The notes under the pieces: generated by a model
Told to the model about the DNA's origin: nothing
What the model saw: the letters and a program-made list of their open reading frames with translations, nothing else
Databases searched by the model: none
Made by a program: the position numbers and the translations under genes
Part shown: positions 8,602 through 17,241 of the stretch, in pieces
Layout of the letters: every line of letters begins with the position of its first letter
How positions within the stretch are numbered: the stretch's first letter is position 1
NCBI GenBank assembly: GCA_022824945.1
Contig: JAJDYX010000025.1
Coordinates: forward strand, 1-45,305
Source of the DNA: Candidatus Latescibacterota bacterium
GTDB lineage: Bacteria; Latescibacterota; UBA2968
DNA: 45,305 nucleotides
Reading direction: 5' to 3'

Positions 8602-8618
8602 ACTATACCTCAACTGTT

Positions 8619-9476
8619 CTACGCAATTTCTCTCAACATGCGGCTCAGGGATGCCCAACTGCCTATCGCGCCCAGCACGGTGCCTAATACCACCAGACAG
8701 AATGCCAGTTCAATCGTAGGTGTGATCGTCAAATCAGGTACGCGAACAGCCCACCACGGTGATATATAAGCCAGCATCAGGGGTGCCAAAAATCCACCGA
8801 TAGAGCCTTGTATTGCCCCTCCAACCCCAAAGATCATCCACACAGTCGTATTTGTCGCGCCGACCAACCGCATGATCTCAAGGGTATCGCGCTGCGCCAG
8901 CACCATTAACTTGGTCGCATGGCTCACTGCAAATGCACACGCAAAACACAGCATACACCCAAGCGCGAGTCCAATTCCGGTGATTACTTCAATAAAATTC
9001 TCTAAAGAATCCGCCCAAACTTCACCTACATTTACACCTTCTACAGCACTATGACTGGCTACAAATCTTGCAACAGTTCGAGCGCGGCGCGGCATATTCT
9101 CACCGGGAGAAATGCGTACTCTAAGCGAAGAAGGCAATGGATTGCTCGAAAGCGCATCGACCGTACCCAAACCAAATAGCGACCGAAATTCTTTGGCAGC
9201 CGCTTCCTGATCCATATACACAATCCCGCCTACCTCGGGTCTTGCTTCTAACGTGCGCCGCAATGCGAATACGCGCTGAGGTGAAACACCATCTTTCAGG
9301 TAAATGTCTATCTCCACCCGCGCGCGCAATCGGTTAGCCAGCGCGTTCCCACTCTCGATTACCTGCCAAAAGAATCCCAACACCAGCAGCGATACCCCAA
9401 TAGTCGCCACTGAAATCACACCTGCGATTCCCGTGCGCCTGACCCCTTGCAGTGCCTCGCGCAATACTATATTCAT
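8619..9476 (-). CDS. ftsX: Cell division permease-like protein FtsX
   Basis: Inner-membrane partner of FtsE, 285 aa. One N-terminal membrane span (VISVATIGVSLLVLGFFW) is followed by a periplasmic domain of about 125 residues, then three C-terminal spans, the standard FtsX plan. The loop TLEIMRLVGATNT is the typical cytoplasmic coupling segment. ATG 9476 is preferred, with GGAAAAG upstream; an in-frame TTG at 9497 overlaps the ftsE stop. The gene lies between ftsE and an EnvC-like gene, a conserved arrangement. Known role: FtsEX transmits a division signal to periplasmic activators of cell-wall hydrolases. The permease looks intact, unlike the ATPase gene beside it. Confidence 0.9.
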   Translation of the reverse strand: MNIVLREALQGVRRTGIAGVISVATIGVSLLVLGFFWQVIESGNALANRLRARVEIDIYLKDGVSPQRVFALRRTLEARPEVGGIVYMDQEAAAKEFRSLFGLGTVDALSSNPLPSSLRVRISPGENMPRRARTVARFVASHSAVEGVNVGEVWADSLENFIEVITGIGLALGCMLCFACAFAVSHATKLMVLAQRDTLEIMRLVGATNTTVWMIFGVGGAIQGSIGGFLAPLMLAYISPWWAVRVPDLTITPTIELAFCLVVLGTVLGAIGSWASLSRMLREIA

Positions 9477-9493
9477 TTCACTTTTCCATTTGC

Positions 9494-10174
9494 TCAATTT
9501 GTAATCTGTTCAATGGCCTCATTTTTCAACTGCAATATTCGCCGCGAATATCGCTCCTCCAGTGTTGCATCATGCGTCGCTATGATCACAGTTATTCCGC
9601 GTATATTTATTTTTTGAAAAATAGCCATCACCTGTTCTGTCGCTTCGGAATCCAAATTGGCGGCTGGTTCATCTGCCAACAAGACAATGGGATCATTCAC
9701 CAGTGCCCGCGCTATTGCTACCCGCAGCCGTTCATAAGCCGACAGCTCATCTGGATACGCATTGCGTTTGTGCAACAAATCTACATCTGATAATATCGCC
9801 TGCGTTTTGCGCTTGATCCTGCGCCGTGAAAGGCCTGTTACTTCAAGGGCGAGGGCCACATTTTCACAAACTGTGCGATGGTGCAATAGTTTGAAGTCCT
9901 GGAACACCACGCCCACTTGCCGTCTCAATCGCGGAATATCCCTTTTTCGAATTTGCTGCGAGTCGTATTCTCCCACAGATACCACGCCCAAACTGGGTAA
10001 TTCCTCAAATATGATCAGCTCGAATAGCGCGCGTTTTTCCGCCTCTGTGTGTCCAGTCAGATAGACGAATTCGCCCTGATTGATCTCTGTGTTGGCGTCA
10101 ATCAATATCGGTTGACCCCGCTGCTCGACCCGCACGTTTTGTAATTTAATCACTGGCATAATGTACAACTGCAT
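9494..10174 (-). CDS. ftsE: FtsE-like ABC protein with degenerate Walker A and signature motifs
   Basis: Protein of 226 aa with the fold order of an ABC ATPase. The Walker A loop reads GHTEAEKRA (41-49) instead of GxSGxGKST, losing the inner glycines and the serine/threonine after lysine. The signature reads LSAYE (144-148) instead of LSGGE. The Q-loop (Q92), Walker B with DEP (168-170) and the H-switch (H201) remain. ATP binding is therefore doubtful. I chose ATG 10174, with GGAA upstream; TTG 10186 and ATG 10159 are alternatives. Its end meets ftsX and it is the only FtsE candidate here. The frame is intact with no sign of decay, so the loss is probably evolutionary and selected. Confidence 0.85.
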   Translation of the reverse strand: MQLYIMPVIKLQNVRVEQRGQPILIDANTEINQGEFVYLTGHTEAEKRALFELIIFEELPSLGVVSVGEYDSQQIRKRDIPRLRRQVGVVFQDFKLLHHRTVCENVALALEVTGLSRRRIKRKTQAILSDVDLLHKRNAYPDELSAYERLRVAIARALVNDPIVLLADEPAANLDSEATEQVMAIFQKINIRGITVIIATHDATLEERYSRRILQLKNEAIEQITN

Positions 10175-10201
10175 CAGCAGTTCCAATATCTATCTCTTAA
10201 G

Positions 10202-10951
10202 CTATTTTTTGAGAACAAAATGCACCCGGTCTGAAAATTCTGTCGGCGGTGCATATCCAAATCCACCGTAAGCCCCCACCATTTCAAAAGGCGATTTATC
10301 TAAAATTTCTTCAATCGTCTCCAAAGAATAGATGCGCTGTTGATGTACTTCTTTGACCACTTCATCCGTGTCTTCAAAGTGAATATCAAATTTGTTGTAT
10401 TGCACACCTTTCTCGTAATAGCTGTGCCGTCGATATGAAAATCCATCTCCCGAATCTTCTGACTCCATATTGCAGAAGTATTGCCTCGAATTGCTCTCTG
10501 TACAGATATCGACTACAAAGACTCCGTTGGGATTTACAATGCGATGTACTTCATTCAGAGCACGCGCGATCTTTTCAGGTGACATCAAATAGTTGATGCT
10601 ATCGTACAAACACAACACCGCATCGCACGGGGGCAAATCGTCCAAATCGAGCAAATTGCGATGGTAAAATGGAATGGGATAGCGCAACTTGCGCGCCTTT
10701 TCTATAGCCACATCCAGCATCTCCCTGCATCCATCAGCGCCCAGAACATCGAACTTTTGACGGTATAACTCAATTGCCAGACTGCCCGTGCCGCAGGCCA
10801 GGTCCAATACGCGGTTGGGTTTCACTTTGTGTCGTGCGAGCAGTGACGATACATAATGCGCCCAATGCACGTAATCCACATGTCGCATTACATAATCGTA
10901 AATGGTCGATAGGCGGCTATACGGGGTTGTCTCAGTTTCGAAGTTTTGCAT
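10202..10951 (-). CDS. Class I SAM-dependent methyltransferase
   Basis: Cytosolic protein of 249 aa. Motif I is VLDLACGTG (48-56), with a downstream acidic GADG for the SAM ribose and a NLLDLDDL segment as motif II. The substrate cannot be inferred. It is the first gene after a terminator hairpin, its ATG lying about five bases beyond the T tract, and no ribosome site is evident. The stop lies 27 bases before ftsE, so it could be cotranscribed with ftsEX. The C-terminal half matches no motif I can name. Confidence 0.8.
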   Translation of the reverse strand: MQNFETETTPYSRLSTIYDYVMRHVDYVHWAHYVSSLLARHKVKPNRVLDLACGTGSLAIELYRQKFDVLGADGCREMLDVAIEKARKLRYPIPFYHRNLLDLDDLPPCDAVLCLYDSINYLMSPEKIARALNEVHRIVNPNGVFVVDICTESNSRQYFCNMESEDSGDGFSYRRHSYYEKGVQYNKFDIHFEDTDEVVKEVHQQRIYSLETIEEILDKSPFEMVGAYGGFGYAPPTEFSDRVHFVLKK

Positions 10952-10955
10952 AAAA

Positions 10956-10981
10956 TGAAAAACGGCCAGCCCGTGCCGGCC
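10956..10981 (-). terminator. Rho-independent terminator after the S4 gene
   Basis: On the minus strand GGCCGGC pairs with GCTGGCC (one G-U) around an ACGG loop at 10981-10964, followed by GTTTTTC. It closes the mfd-surA-S4 unit before the methyltransferase. Confidence 0.75.
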
Positions 10982-11022
10982 TTTGCCTTTCTACTTTTCG
11001 GATTGATGGGGGAGTGCGCGTC

Positions 11023-11295
11023 TCAAAAAAATTCTGGTGCCCGTGCTTCATTCCGAATAACGCGATAATATTCAGGTGCTCGCTTCCGCGACACATTGCC
11101 CCGTGGAATCGCCAATACCTCAAACTCCAACAAGCGATCAGAAAACGCAATGCTCACCCTTTGCCCGGCGCGCAAAACGCGACTCGCCTTGGCTTCCTGC
11201 CCATCTACTGTCACAATCCCATTGTCACACGCTCGTTTGGCTTCTGAACGCCGTCGCACCAGACAACATGTATTTAGATAGATGTCTAATCGCAT
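11023..11295 (-). CDS. S4 RNA-binding domain protein (Hsp15/RqcP-like)
   Basis: Small protein of 90 aa made almost entirely of one S4 domain: it opens with RLDIYLNTCCLVRRRSEAKR and continues with a DNGIVTVDGQ turn and SRVLRAGQRV. Known relatives (Hsp15, RqcP) bind 50S subunits carrying stalled chains; a stand-alone S4 protein could instead be a general RNA binder. It starts 6 bases after the surA stop and is followed by a terminator. Role in ribosome rescue is inference from the family. Confidence 0.8.
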   Translation of the reverse strand: MRLDIYLNTCCLVRRRSEAKRACDNGIVTVDGQEAKASRVLRAGQRVSIAFSDRLLEFEVLAIPRGNVSRKRAPEYYRVIRNEARAPEFF

Positions 11296-11301
11296 ACTTT
11301 C

Positions 11302-12546
11302 CTATTCTAATCGCACATCCACATATAATTTTGCCCGCGTTTCTGCCAGTTTCTTACGGAATAATTCCTGTAAGCGTTCCTGTCCTGCAAATTTCTCTAA
11401 TGTTGCGGCATCGTCATTGATGCGGAATATATTCCAACCGCCTTCCATTTTTACGGGCAAACTCACATCGCCAGGCTTGAGTGTCCGCACTGCATCTGCA
11501 ATTTCGGATGGAAGATTTTCCCTGGGAAGGTCGTCCCTCCAAAATCCGCCGCGCGATGCTGTTTCTTCAAAGTCGGAATGCTCGCGCGCAAGTTCGGCAA
11601 AATCAGCCCCGTCTTTAATCTGTTGATACAACGCCATTGCCTTTTGCTGACCGGCTTTTTCGTCTTTTTGCAATAAAAACAAAATGTGACGCGCCCGCAC
11701 CTGATCGCCCGATATTTCCTCAACGCGAATAATGTGAAAGCCGAACTGCGATTGTACGAGGTCGCTCACTTCGCCGACTTTGAGACTAAAGGCAACGTCT
11801 TCAAATGCAGGTACCATGGTGCCGCGCCCAAAAAAGCCCAGATCCCCGCCTTGAGACGCGCTGCCTGGGTCTTGTGAGTATTCTTTTGCCAGCGCTGCAA
11901 AATCTTCACCTGCCCGAATGCGTTCTAAAACCGCTTCTGCCTGGGGGCGAATTTTGTCCTGCTGTTCTGTCGATACAGCAGGTTCAATAAAAATATGGCT
12001 CAATGACACGCTACTTGACTCGCCACGGCGATATTTTTCTTCAAATTCCTTTATATCCCGGGGCGACACTTTAACCTGTTGCGCCAGCATTTGACTCATA
12101 CTGTCTTCTAAATACTGATTGCGAAAGTGTTCTCTGTATTGATCTCGCATCTGTCGCTCGGTCAACCCTTCCTTTTTTAATTCTTCGGCAAAATTCGCTG
12201 CACCAAACTGTTCCTTAATATAGCGAATCTGCGCGCGCACCATCTCTTCCACGCGCTCGTCATCTACCTCAATGCTGTCTTCTCGCGCTCTGACCAGTAA
12301 TAAGTTGCGCTGAATTTCATTTTCCAGAATCTTATTAAACATATTCTCAAGCTCTGCTTGCGGCACGGCGCGCACATCAATTCTTCGACCGATCAATTCC
12401 ATCCGCAGCTTGTTCTCCACATCGGATCGCAACACAATTTTGTCATCTACCACTGCTATAATTTTATCCAATAAGATAGGCTCTGCACGCGCTGTGCCCG
12501 CGAGCAGGGATAACCCAATCAGCAAGTTGATAAATAGCGTTTTCAT
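11302..12546 (-). CDS. surA: SurA-like periplasmic chaperone with two parvulin domains
   Basis: Protein of 414 aa, the usual length of SurA, which helps outer-membrane proteins fold. A cleavable signal peptide ends at about residue 21 (AGTARA). The N-terminal chaperone domain (about 25-165) precedes two PpiC-type parvulin domains, starting near LSHIFIEP (about 180) and RARHILFLL (about 286). The [17 protein letters not shown] segment is typical of parvulins. The second domain is less well conserved. The gene follows the parvulin lipoprotein by 45 bases, placing two folding factors in one transcript. An outer-membrane biogenesis role implies a Gram-negative envelope. Confidence 0.9.
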   Translation of the reverse strand: MKTLFINLLIGLSLLAGTARAEPILLDKIIAVVDDKIVLRSDVENKLRMELIGRRIDVRAVPQAELENMFNKILENEIQRNLLLVRAREDSIEVDDERVEEMVRAQIRYIKEQFGAANFAEELKKEGLTERQMRDQYREHFRNQYLEDSMSQMLAQQVKVSPRDIKEFEEKYRRGESSSVSLSHIFIEPAVSTEQQDKIRPQAEAVLERIRAGEDFAALAKEYSQDPGSASQGGDLGFFGRGTMVPAFEDVAFSLKVGEVSDLVQSQFGFHIIRVEEISGDQVRARHILFLLQKDEKAGQQKAMALYQQIKDGADFAELAREHSDFEETASRGGFWRDDLPRENLPSEIADAVRTLKPGDVSLPVKMEGGWNIFRINDDAATLEKFAGQERLQELFRKKLAETRAKLYVDVRLE

Positions 12547-12591
12547 ATCGATAAATCCCTCGAAATTGGTGAGACGTGAGAGGCCCAGTTC

Positions 12592-13449
12592 TCACTGTGC
12601 TCTATTCAATTGCTTCCAATCCACTGACCATTCAATCCGCTCTTTGAGTTCGCCCAGCAATTTGGCGCGTTGCTCGCGTCGGCGCTCGGTCAGGATGCGT
12701 TGCTGAATCTCGCCGCGCACATCAACCAAATCGCGTATTGAACCCTCGTCATCCCGATCCATTACCTCAATGATATGGTGGCCCAATTCAGTGCGTATGC
12801 GTATCCGGTGCCCCAATTTTGCTTCCCGACAAGCCTCCCAAAAAGAGGCGGTGACCATATCTTCGGTAAAATATCCCAGATCGCCGCCATTTACAGCCGA
12901 CTGATCAATTGAAACTTCGCGTGCCACCTGCTCAAAAAATTCACCCTTTTGCAGCCGGTCCCACGCCCGATTCATTGCATTCCTGTCTGCCACAACGAGA
13001 TGCCGCACTCTGAGTTCGAGTTGGTTGCGTTCAAAATTTGCCCGATGTTCTTCGTAATAGGTGAGAATTTCATCCTCTGAGATTTCGGCGTCGCGTGCGT
13101 ATGTGCGGGCCATTAATTCGCTGACCAACAGTTGCCGGACAGCGCGCTCAATGCGATCCGATAGTTCGGTATCCTGGTCGAGTTTTTGTCTTATAGCTTC
13201 TTGATGGAGGAGTTCTTCCTCAATCCAATTTTCGACCAATCTTTGTTTTTCTTTGGGCGAAATTGTACTTGCAAACGGGGCGGGAATACGCTTCTCCAAT
13301 GCTTCTTTGGTCAGATAGCGATTTCCCACTTTTGCCACGGCGGAAGCAGTTTGTGGCCTCTCACAACCCCACATGCCAATCAGGCAGATTATTGTGCCGA
13401 TTTTCAAACACCGCGCCCATTTCAAAACGCGATCCCCCATTGCGATCAT
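12592..13449 (-). CDS. Parvulin-type peptidyl-prolyl isomerase lipoprotein
   Basis: Protein of 285 aa. The N-terminus is hydrophobic (GTIICLIGMWGC) with a lipobox cysteine at residue 29, so it is probably anchored in a membrane facing the periplasm. A SurA/PrsA-like N-terminal helical region is followed by a PpiC domain starting near RVRHLVVADR (about 143) with GGDLGYFTEDM. The start ATG 13449 has GGGGA close upstream (3-base gap); ATG 13440 is an alternative. The gene sits between mfd and surA on one strand. Function as a folding isomerase is inferred from family; whether it is active is not known. Confidence 0.85.
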   Translation of the reverse strand: MIAMGDRVLKWARCLKIGTIICLIGMWGCERPQTASAVAKVGNRYLTKEALEKRIPAPFASTISPKEKQRLVENWIEEELLHQEAIRQKLDQDTELSDRIERAVRQLLVSELMARTYARDAEISEDEILTYYEEHRANFERNQLELRVRHLVVADRNAMNRAWDRLQKGEFFEQVAREVSIDQSAVNGGDLGYFTEDMVTASFWEACREAKLGHRIRIRTELGHHIIEVMDRDDEGSIRDLVDVRGEIQQRILTERRREQRAKLLGELKERIEWSVDWKQLNRAQ

Positions 13450-13513
13450 ATCCCCGCATGTGGCTCTAAACTATTGACAATAAAAAAGGTTCCGACTAAT
13501 CGAATATACGCCT

Positions 13514-16500
13514 TCAAATTAGGCTCTGCAACACATTTTTAGCCGATTCTAACCGCGATTGTGGCCCTTTTCCCATTAGTGCGACTTCGATTTTTGGCGG
13601 ATCTCCCAGGGCAAATTCCAGGGGGAGTGGTGACTGTGTCACCATCCGTTCAATATCCATTCGCATCAACGGTTTGTCAGGCGACAGGCTCATTGTCATG
13701 ATCTGTCCGATTTGCAACTGCGACAACCTGAGTTGGCGGGCCAGGATTTTGACTTGTAAGATGTCTAATAATGCAGCTGTGGGATCGGGCAAAGGTCCAA
13801 AGCGGTCCGCGAGTTCTTCCTCTATTGCCAGGACTTCCACAGTTTGCCGTATCTGTCCCAATCGCTGATAAAATTGCATTTTTTGATCTGTATCCGGAAT
13901 ATAGTCATCCGGAATATACGCCGAAACGGATATCTGTACATCTGGCTCAATCGCGGGTTCAGTCTCATCGCCCTTAATTTGTCGCACGGCCTCGTCCAGC
14001 AATCGCGTGTATAAATCAAATCCCACGGCTGCGATATGTCCGTGTTGCTGTGCTCCGAGCAAGTTGCCCGTGCCCCGAATTTCCATGTCCCGCATTGAAA
14101 TGTGGAAACCCGATCCCAAATCCGAAAATTCTTCGATGGCCCGCAATCGCCTTACCGCTGGTTTTTTGAGTGCTTGCCACGACGGTACAAATAAATACGC
14201 ATATGCCCGCTTATTCGATCGCCCCACCCGACCACGCAATTGATACAACTGCGCCAATCCGAGGCGATCTGCCCGATTTACGATTAGCGTGTTCGCGTTG
14301 GGAATGTCCAGTCCGGATTCCACGATCATGGTGGAGACCAGAACATCGTATTTGTGCTCGAAAAAGTCCATCATTACTTTTTCGAGTTGCCGTTCGGGCA
14401 TCTGGCCGTGTCCCATACCAAAACGCACCTGTGGCAACAGGCGAGTGAGAAAACCCATCATCGCGTGCATGGACTGGACTCGATTGTGTACAAAATAAAC
14501 CTGTCCACTGCGATCTACTTCCCTTAAGATCGCTTCGGCTATGCGGTCTTCTTCAAAGGCCAGCACTTCGGTCTGAATTGGCAATCGGTCTTTGGGCGGG
14601 GTTTGTATGACCGACATATCGCGTGCGCCCATCAGCGACATGTGCAGGGTGCGCGGAATTGGCGTGGCGGTAAGTGTCAATACATCCACCAGGCGCCGCA
14701 TTTCTTTTAACCGCTCTTTGTGCCGCACCCCAAAGCGGTGTTCTTCGTCTATGACCAGAAGGCCGAGGGCTTTGAAGTTGACATCTTTTGACAATAACCG
14801 ATGCGTGCCCACCACAATATCTACAGTGCCTTTCTTCATCGCCTCAAGAGTTCGCATTTGTTCGGCCCGCGTGCGGAAGCGGCTCAGGACCGCTACATGA
14901 ATGGGAAATTCGGAAAACCGTTCGCAGAATGTGCGATAATGTTGCTGCGCCAAAATGGTTGTGGGGGCGAGCACTGCTACTTGTTTGCCATCTAATATCG
15001 CTTTAAACGCCCCGCGAATCGCCACTTCTGTTTTACCATATCCCACATCGCCACAGATCAAGCGGTCCATTGCTGATCGCGCTTCCATATCTTTTCGCAC
15101 GGCGTCAATCGCTTCTTGTTGGTCTCGGGTTTCGCGATAGGGGAACGAGGCTTCCAGTGCGTTCATTTCCGATCCATCAGGTGAAAATGCCGTGCCCGGT
15201 TGCGCCTTGCGTTCGGCGTATAATGACACGAGTTCTGCCGCCATTTTGAATATCGCTTTGCGCGTCTTTTCCTTTAGCCTCTCCCAGGCTACTGTGCCCA
15301 ATTTGCTCAATACGGGTACTACGCCATCTTGTCCGGAATATTTTTGCACCTGATTCATCTGATCTACCGGCACAAAAACCCGATCTCCATCCCGATATCC
15401 AATGGTCAGACAATCGCTGGATATACGGCCTATTTCAATTCGCTCCACGCCTTCAAACCGACCTATTCCGTGATCTACATGCACGACAAAATCGCCGCGC
15501 TGAAGAGCGGACACTGTCTTGATGGGCTGTGCATCTTGAAAGCGGCGATACCGTCTTCTGCGATGTACGCGGCTGTAAATTTCGTGGTCATTGATCAAAA
15601 AGACTTTGCCGGGACGGTATGTAAATCCGGATTGTAGCGTGCCTACATACAGGGAGACCACATCGGCACTTTCTTCTAGAATCTCTTCCAATCGCGCTTT
15701 TTGCCCATCACTTTCACACAGAATGACCACTTCATAAGCGTCCAACCAGTACTTTCGCAAATCCTCTTTTAATAGCTGTACATGGCCTTCGTAGTGTCGC
15801 CCACTCTGTCCGCGCAAATCTACCACTTCCTCAGATGTCCCTCCCAGTGCGCGGTTCAAGACCCGGGGCATGTGTTCCAGTTGCCGAAGCATGATTTCCG
15901 GTTGTCGGAGTACGCACCGCGCTGGCAAGGGTTCTGTTTCCGCCCGCCGTTTTTTTTGTCGTTGCGCGATTTGTTCACATGCTCGCCATGCGTTATCTGC
16001 AGCAGCAGCGATGCCATCCGGGTCATCGAGGACGAGCCAGCATCCTTCGGGCACGTAATCCAATAGGCCCGTTCGCTCGCCGTATAACACACTCAGGTAA
16101 TATTCCTGTCCTTCAAAAATGCCTTCGCGCTCCAATAAGTTTCGCACCTCGGGCAACTCAATGCCCAGATCCCGTTCTGCTATTTCCAGATTTTCCAAAT
16201 AAATATCTGCCATTGTCAGCGGAAGTACGCTTTCCCGACAGGGTAAAATGCGCGTTTCTTCCAATTGCGCGATAGACCGCTGGGTGCTCAGGTCAAATGC
16301 CCGGATGGACGAGATTTCATCGCCCCAAAATTCCAGTCTGACCGGGTGTGCATTGCCAAATGAACAAATATCCAGGATGCCGCCGCGCATCCCAAATTGC
16401 CCCACACCTTCCACAGTTGTTACCCGTTCATATCCGATTTCCACCAGATGGTCCGCGAGATATAGAGGGGAAACTTCCTGCTCCAGACGAAGCGTTTTTA

Positions 16501-16921
16501 CACTCAAGTCAAAGAGGTCTGGAGGCAAGGTGTGTCCCATCAAGGCTTCGATAGGTGTGACCACAATGCCACCGGCTTTCCGGTGCAACTGGTCCAGTGC
16601 CTCCATCCGCAATCCCACCGTATCGAGATGCGGCGAACGCCCGTCAAAATGCGCGACATCCCAACCCGGAAAGTACCCCACGTGTTCTTCGTCTAACAGC
16701 CGCTCCAAATCATTGCGCAATGCCTCGGCGCGGTCCTCATCTGCACTTATGACTACCACGGGACCAGGTACGGTTTCTTCAATCCATGCGATGGCAAATG
16801 CCGATAGCGATCCAGATCCTCCGCGCATGGTTACGGTCCGCTTTCCCGATTCCAGTTTTTGCGATAGGTCTTTAAATGGCGTCGAGTTTTTGATTCTGTT
16901 GTACAATCTGTCAACGGACAT
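13514..16921 (-). CDS. mfd: Transcription-repair coupling factor Mfd
   Basis: Large DNA translocase of 1135 aa that removes stalled RNA polymerase and recruits UvrA. The N-terminal UvrB-like module precedes an RNA-polymerase-interaction domain near residues 474-550 (RGDFVVHVDHGIGRFEG). The helicase core has Walker A GDVGYGKT (K630) and DEEH (725-728), then TATPIPRTL and the QLRGRVGRS motif. A TRCF C-terminal domain follows. The frame is open to 16969, but this lies in a terminator hairpin, so ATG 16921 is preferred, with GGGAGG 15 bases upstream. Only about 34 bases separate the start from that terminator, leaving little room for a promoter. Confidence 0.95.
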   Translation of the reverse strand: MSVDRLYNRIKNSTPFKDLSQKLESGKRTVTMRGGSGSLSAFAIAWIEETVPGPVVVISADEDRAEALRNDLERLLDEEHVGYFPGWDVAHFDGRSPHLDTVGLRMEALDQLHRKAGGIVVTPIEALMGHTLPPDLFDLSVKTLRLEQEVSPLYLADHLVEIGYERVTTVEGVGQFGMRGGILDICSFGNAHPVRLEFWGDEISSIRAFDLSTQRSIAQLEETRILPCRESVLPLTMADIYLENLEIAERDLGIELPEVRNLLEREGIFEGQEYYLSVLYGERTGLLDYVPEGCWLVLDDPDGIAAAADNAWRACEQIAQRQKKRRAETEPLPARCVLRQPEIMLRQLEHMPRVLNRALGGTSEEVVDLRGQSGRHYEGHVQLLKEDLRKYWLDAYEVVILCESDGQKARLEEILEESADVVSLYVGTLQSGFTYRPGKVFLINDHEIYSRVHRRRRYRRFQDAQPIKTVSALQRGDFVVHVDHGIGRFEGVERIEIGRISSDCLTIGYRDGDRVFVPVDQMNQVQKYSGQDGVVPVLSKLGTVAWERLKEKTRKAIFKMAAELVSLYAERKAQPGTAFSPDGSEMNALEASFPYRETRDQQEAIDAVRKDMEARSAMDRLICGDVGYGKTEVAIRGAFKAILDGKQVAVLAPTTILAQQHYRTFCERFSEFPIHVAVLSRFRTRAEQMRTLEAMKKGTVDIVVGTHRLLSKDVNFKALGLLVIDEEHRFGVRHKERLKEMRRLVDVLTLTATPIPRTLHMSLMGARDMSVIQTPPKDRLPIQTEVLAFEEDRIAEAILREVDRSGQVYFVHNRVQSMHAMMGFLTRLLPQVRFGMGHGQMPERQLEKVMMDFFEHKYDVLVSTMIVESGLDIPNANTLIVNRADRLGLAQLYQLRGRVGRSNKRAYAYLFVPSWQALKKPAVRRLRAIEEFSDLGSGFHISMRDMEIRGTGNLLGAQQHGHIAAVGFDLYTRLLDEAVRQIKGDETEPAIEPDVQISVSAYIPDDYIPDTDQKMQFYQRLGQIRQTVEVLAIEEELADRFGPLPDPTAALLDILQVKILARQLRLSQLQIGQIMTMSLSPDKPLMRMDIERMVTQSPLPLEFALGDPPKIEVALMGKGPQSRLESAKNVLQSLI

Positions 16922-16954
16922 AAATTTTAACTTTTCCTCCCAAACAGTACACAC

Positions 16955-16991
16955 CAAAAAGCTCGACACATTGTTTGCGTCGAGCTTTTTG
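16955..16991 (-). terminator. Symmetric terminator between tRNA-Asp and mfd
   Basis: AAAAAGCTCGAC (16956-16967) pairs with GTCGAGCTTTTT (16979-16990) around a short loop. It could work on both strands; on the minus strand it ends the tRNA-Asp transcript, so mfd expression may need read-through. Confidence 0.8.
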
Positions 16992-16997
16992 GCAAGA

Positions 16998-17075
16998 TGG
17001 CGGGGTAGACGGGGCTCGAACCCGCGACCACCGGCGTGACAGGCCGGTACTCTAACCAGACTGAGCTACTACCCC
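16998..17075 (-). tRNA. tRNA-Asp (GTC anticodon)
   Basis: On the minus strand the acceptor GGGGTAG pairs with CTACCCC, followed by discriminator G and an encoded CCA at 17000-16998. The D arm contains AGCTCAG, the T arm GCGGG/CCCGT with a TTCGAGC-type loop. The anticodon loop is CTGTCAC, giving anticodon GTC for aspartate. All arms can be drawn by eye. Confidence 0.95.
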
Positions 17076-17120
17076 AGTTTCAATTGTAAAACAATCTTCA
17101 AAATTCTCTGAAGGAACGAA

Positions 17121-17149
17121 AATTTAACAAGGTGTCTTTGCAGTGTCAA
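17121..17149 (-). promoter_or_regulatory. Sigma70-type promoter of tRNA-Asp
   Basis: Minus-strand -35 TTGACA (17149-17144), 17-base spacer, -10 TAAATT (17126-17121), about 46 bases before the tRNA 5' end. A perfect -35 and optimal spacing make it convincing. Confidence 0.75.
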
Positions 17150-17172
17150 GCAAATTTAACAAATCATACCCC

Positions 17173-17201
17173 TTGTTTTTAGCATATCATCTCATTATGT
17201 T
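17173..17201 (+). promoter_or_regulatory. Candidate promoter of the CPBP protease gene
   Basis: -35 TTGTTT (17173-17178), 17-base spacer and -10 TATGTT (17196-17201). It overlaps the left arm of the inverted repeat at 17177-17221. Both boxes depart from consensus, so this is moderate. Confidence 0.45.
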
Positions 17202-17221
17202 AAAATGATTTCATGCTAAAA
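17177..17221. repeat. Inverted repeat over promoter and leader of the CPBP gene
   Basis: TTTTAGCAT (17177-17185) is an exact inverted match to ATGCTAAAA (17213-17221). Inside, ATCAT (17186-17190) pairs with ATGAT (17205-17209). It could be an operator for a dimeric repressor or a leader hairpin ending just before the ribosome site at 17227. Confidence 0.6.
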
Positions 17222-17241
17222 TTTTCAAAGGAGGATTTTTT

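Noticed and set aside
16921..16969. Extended Mfd start at 16969
   Set aside because: The codons lie in a symmetric terminator hairpin; ATG 16921 gives the standard N-terminus.
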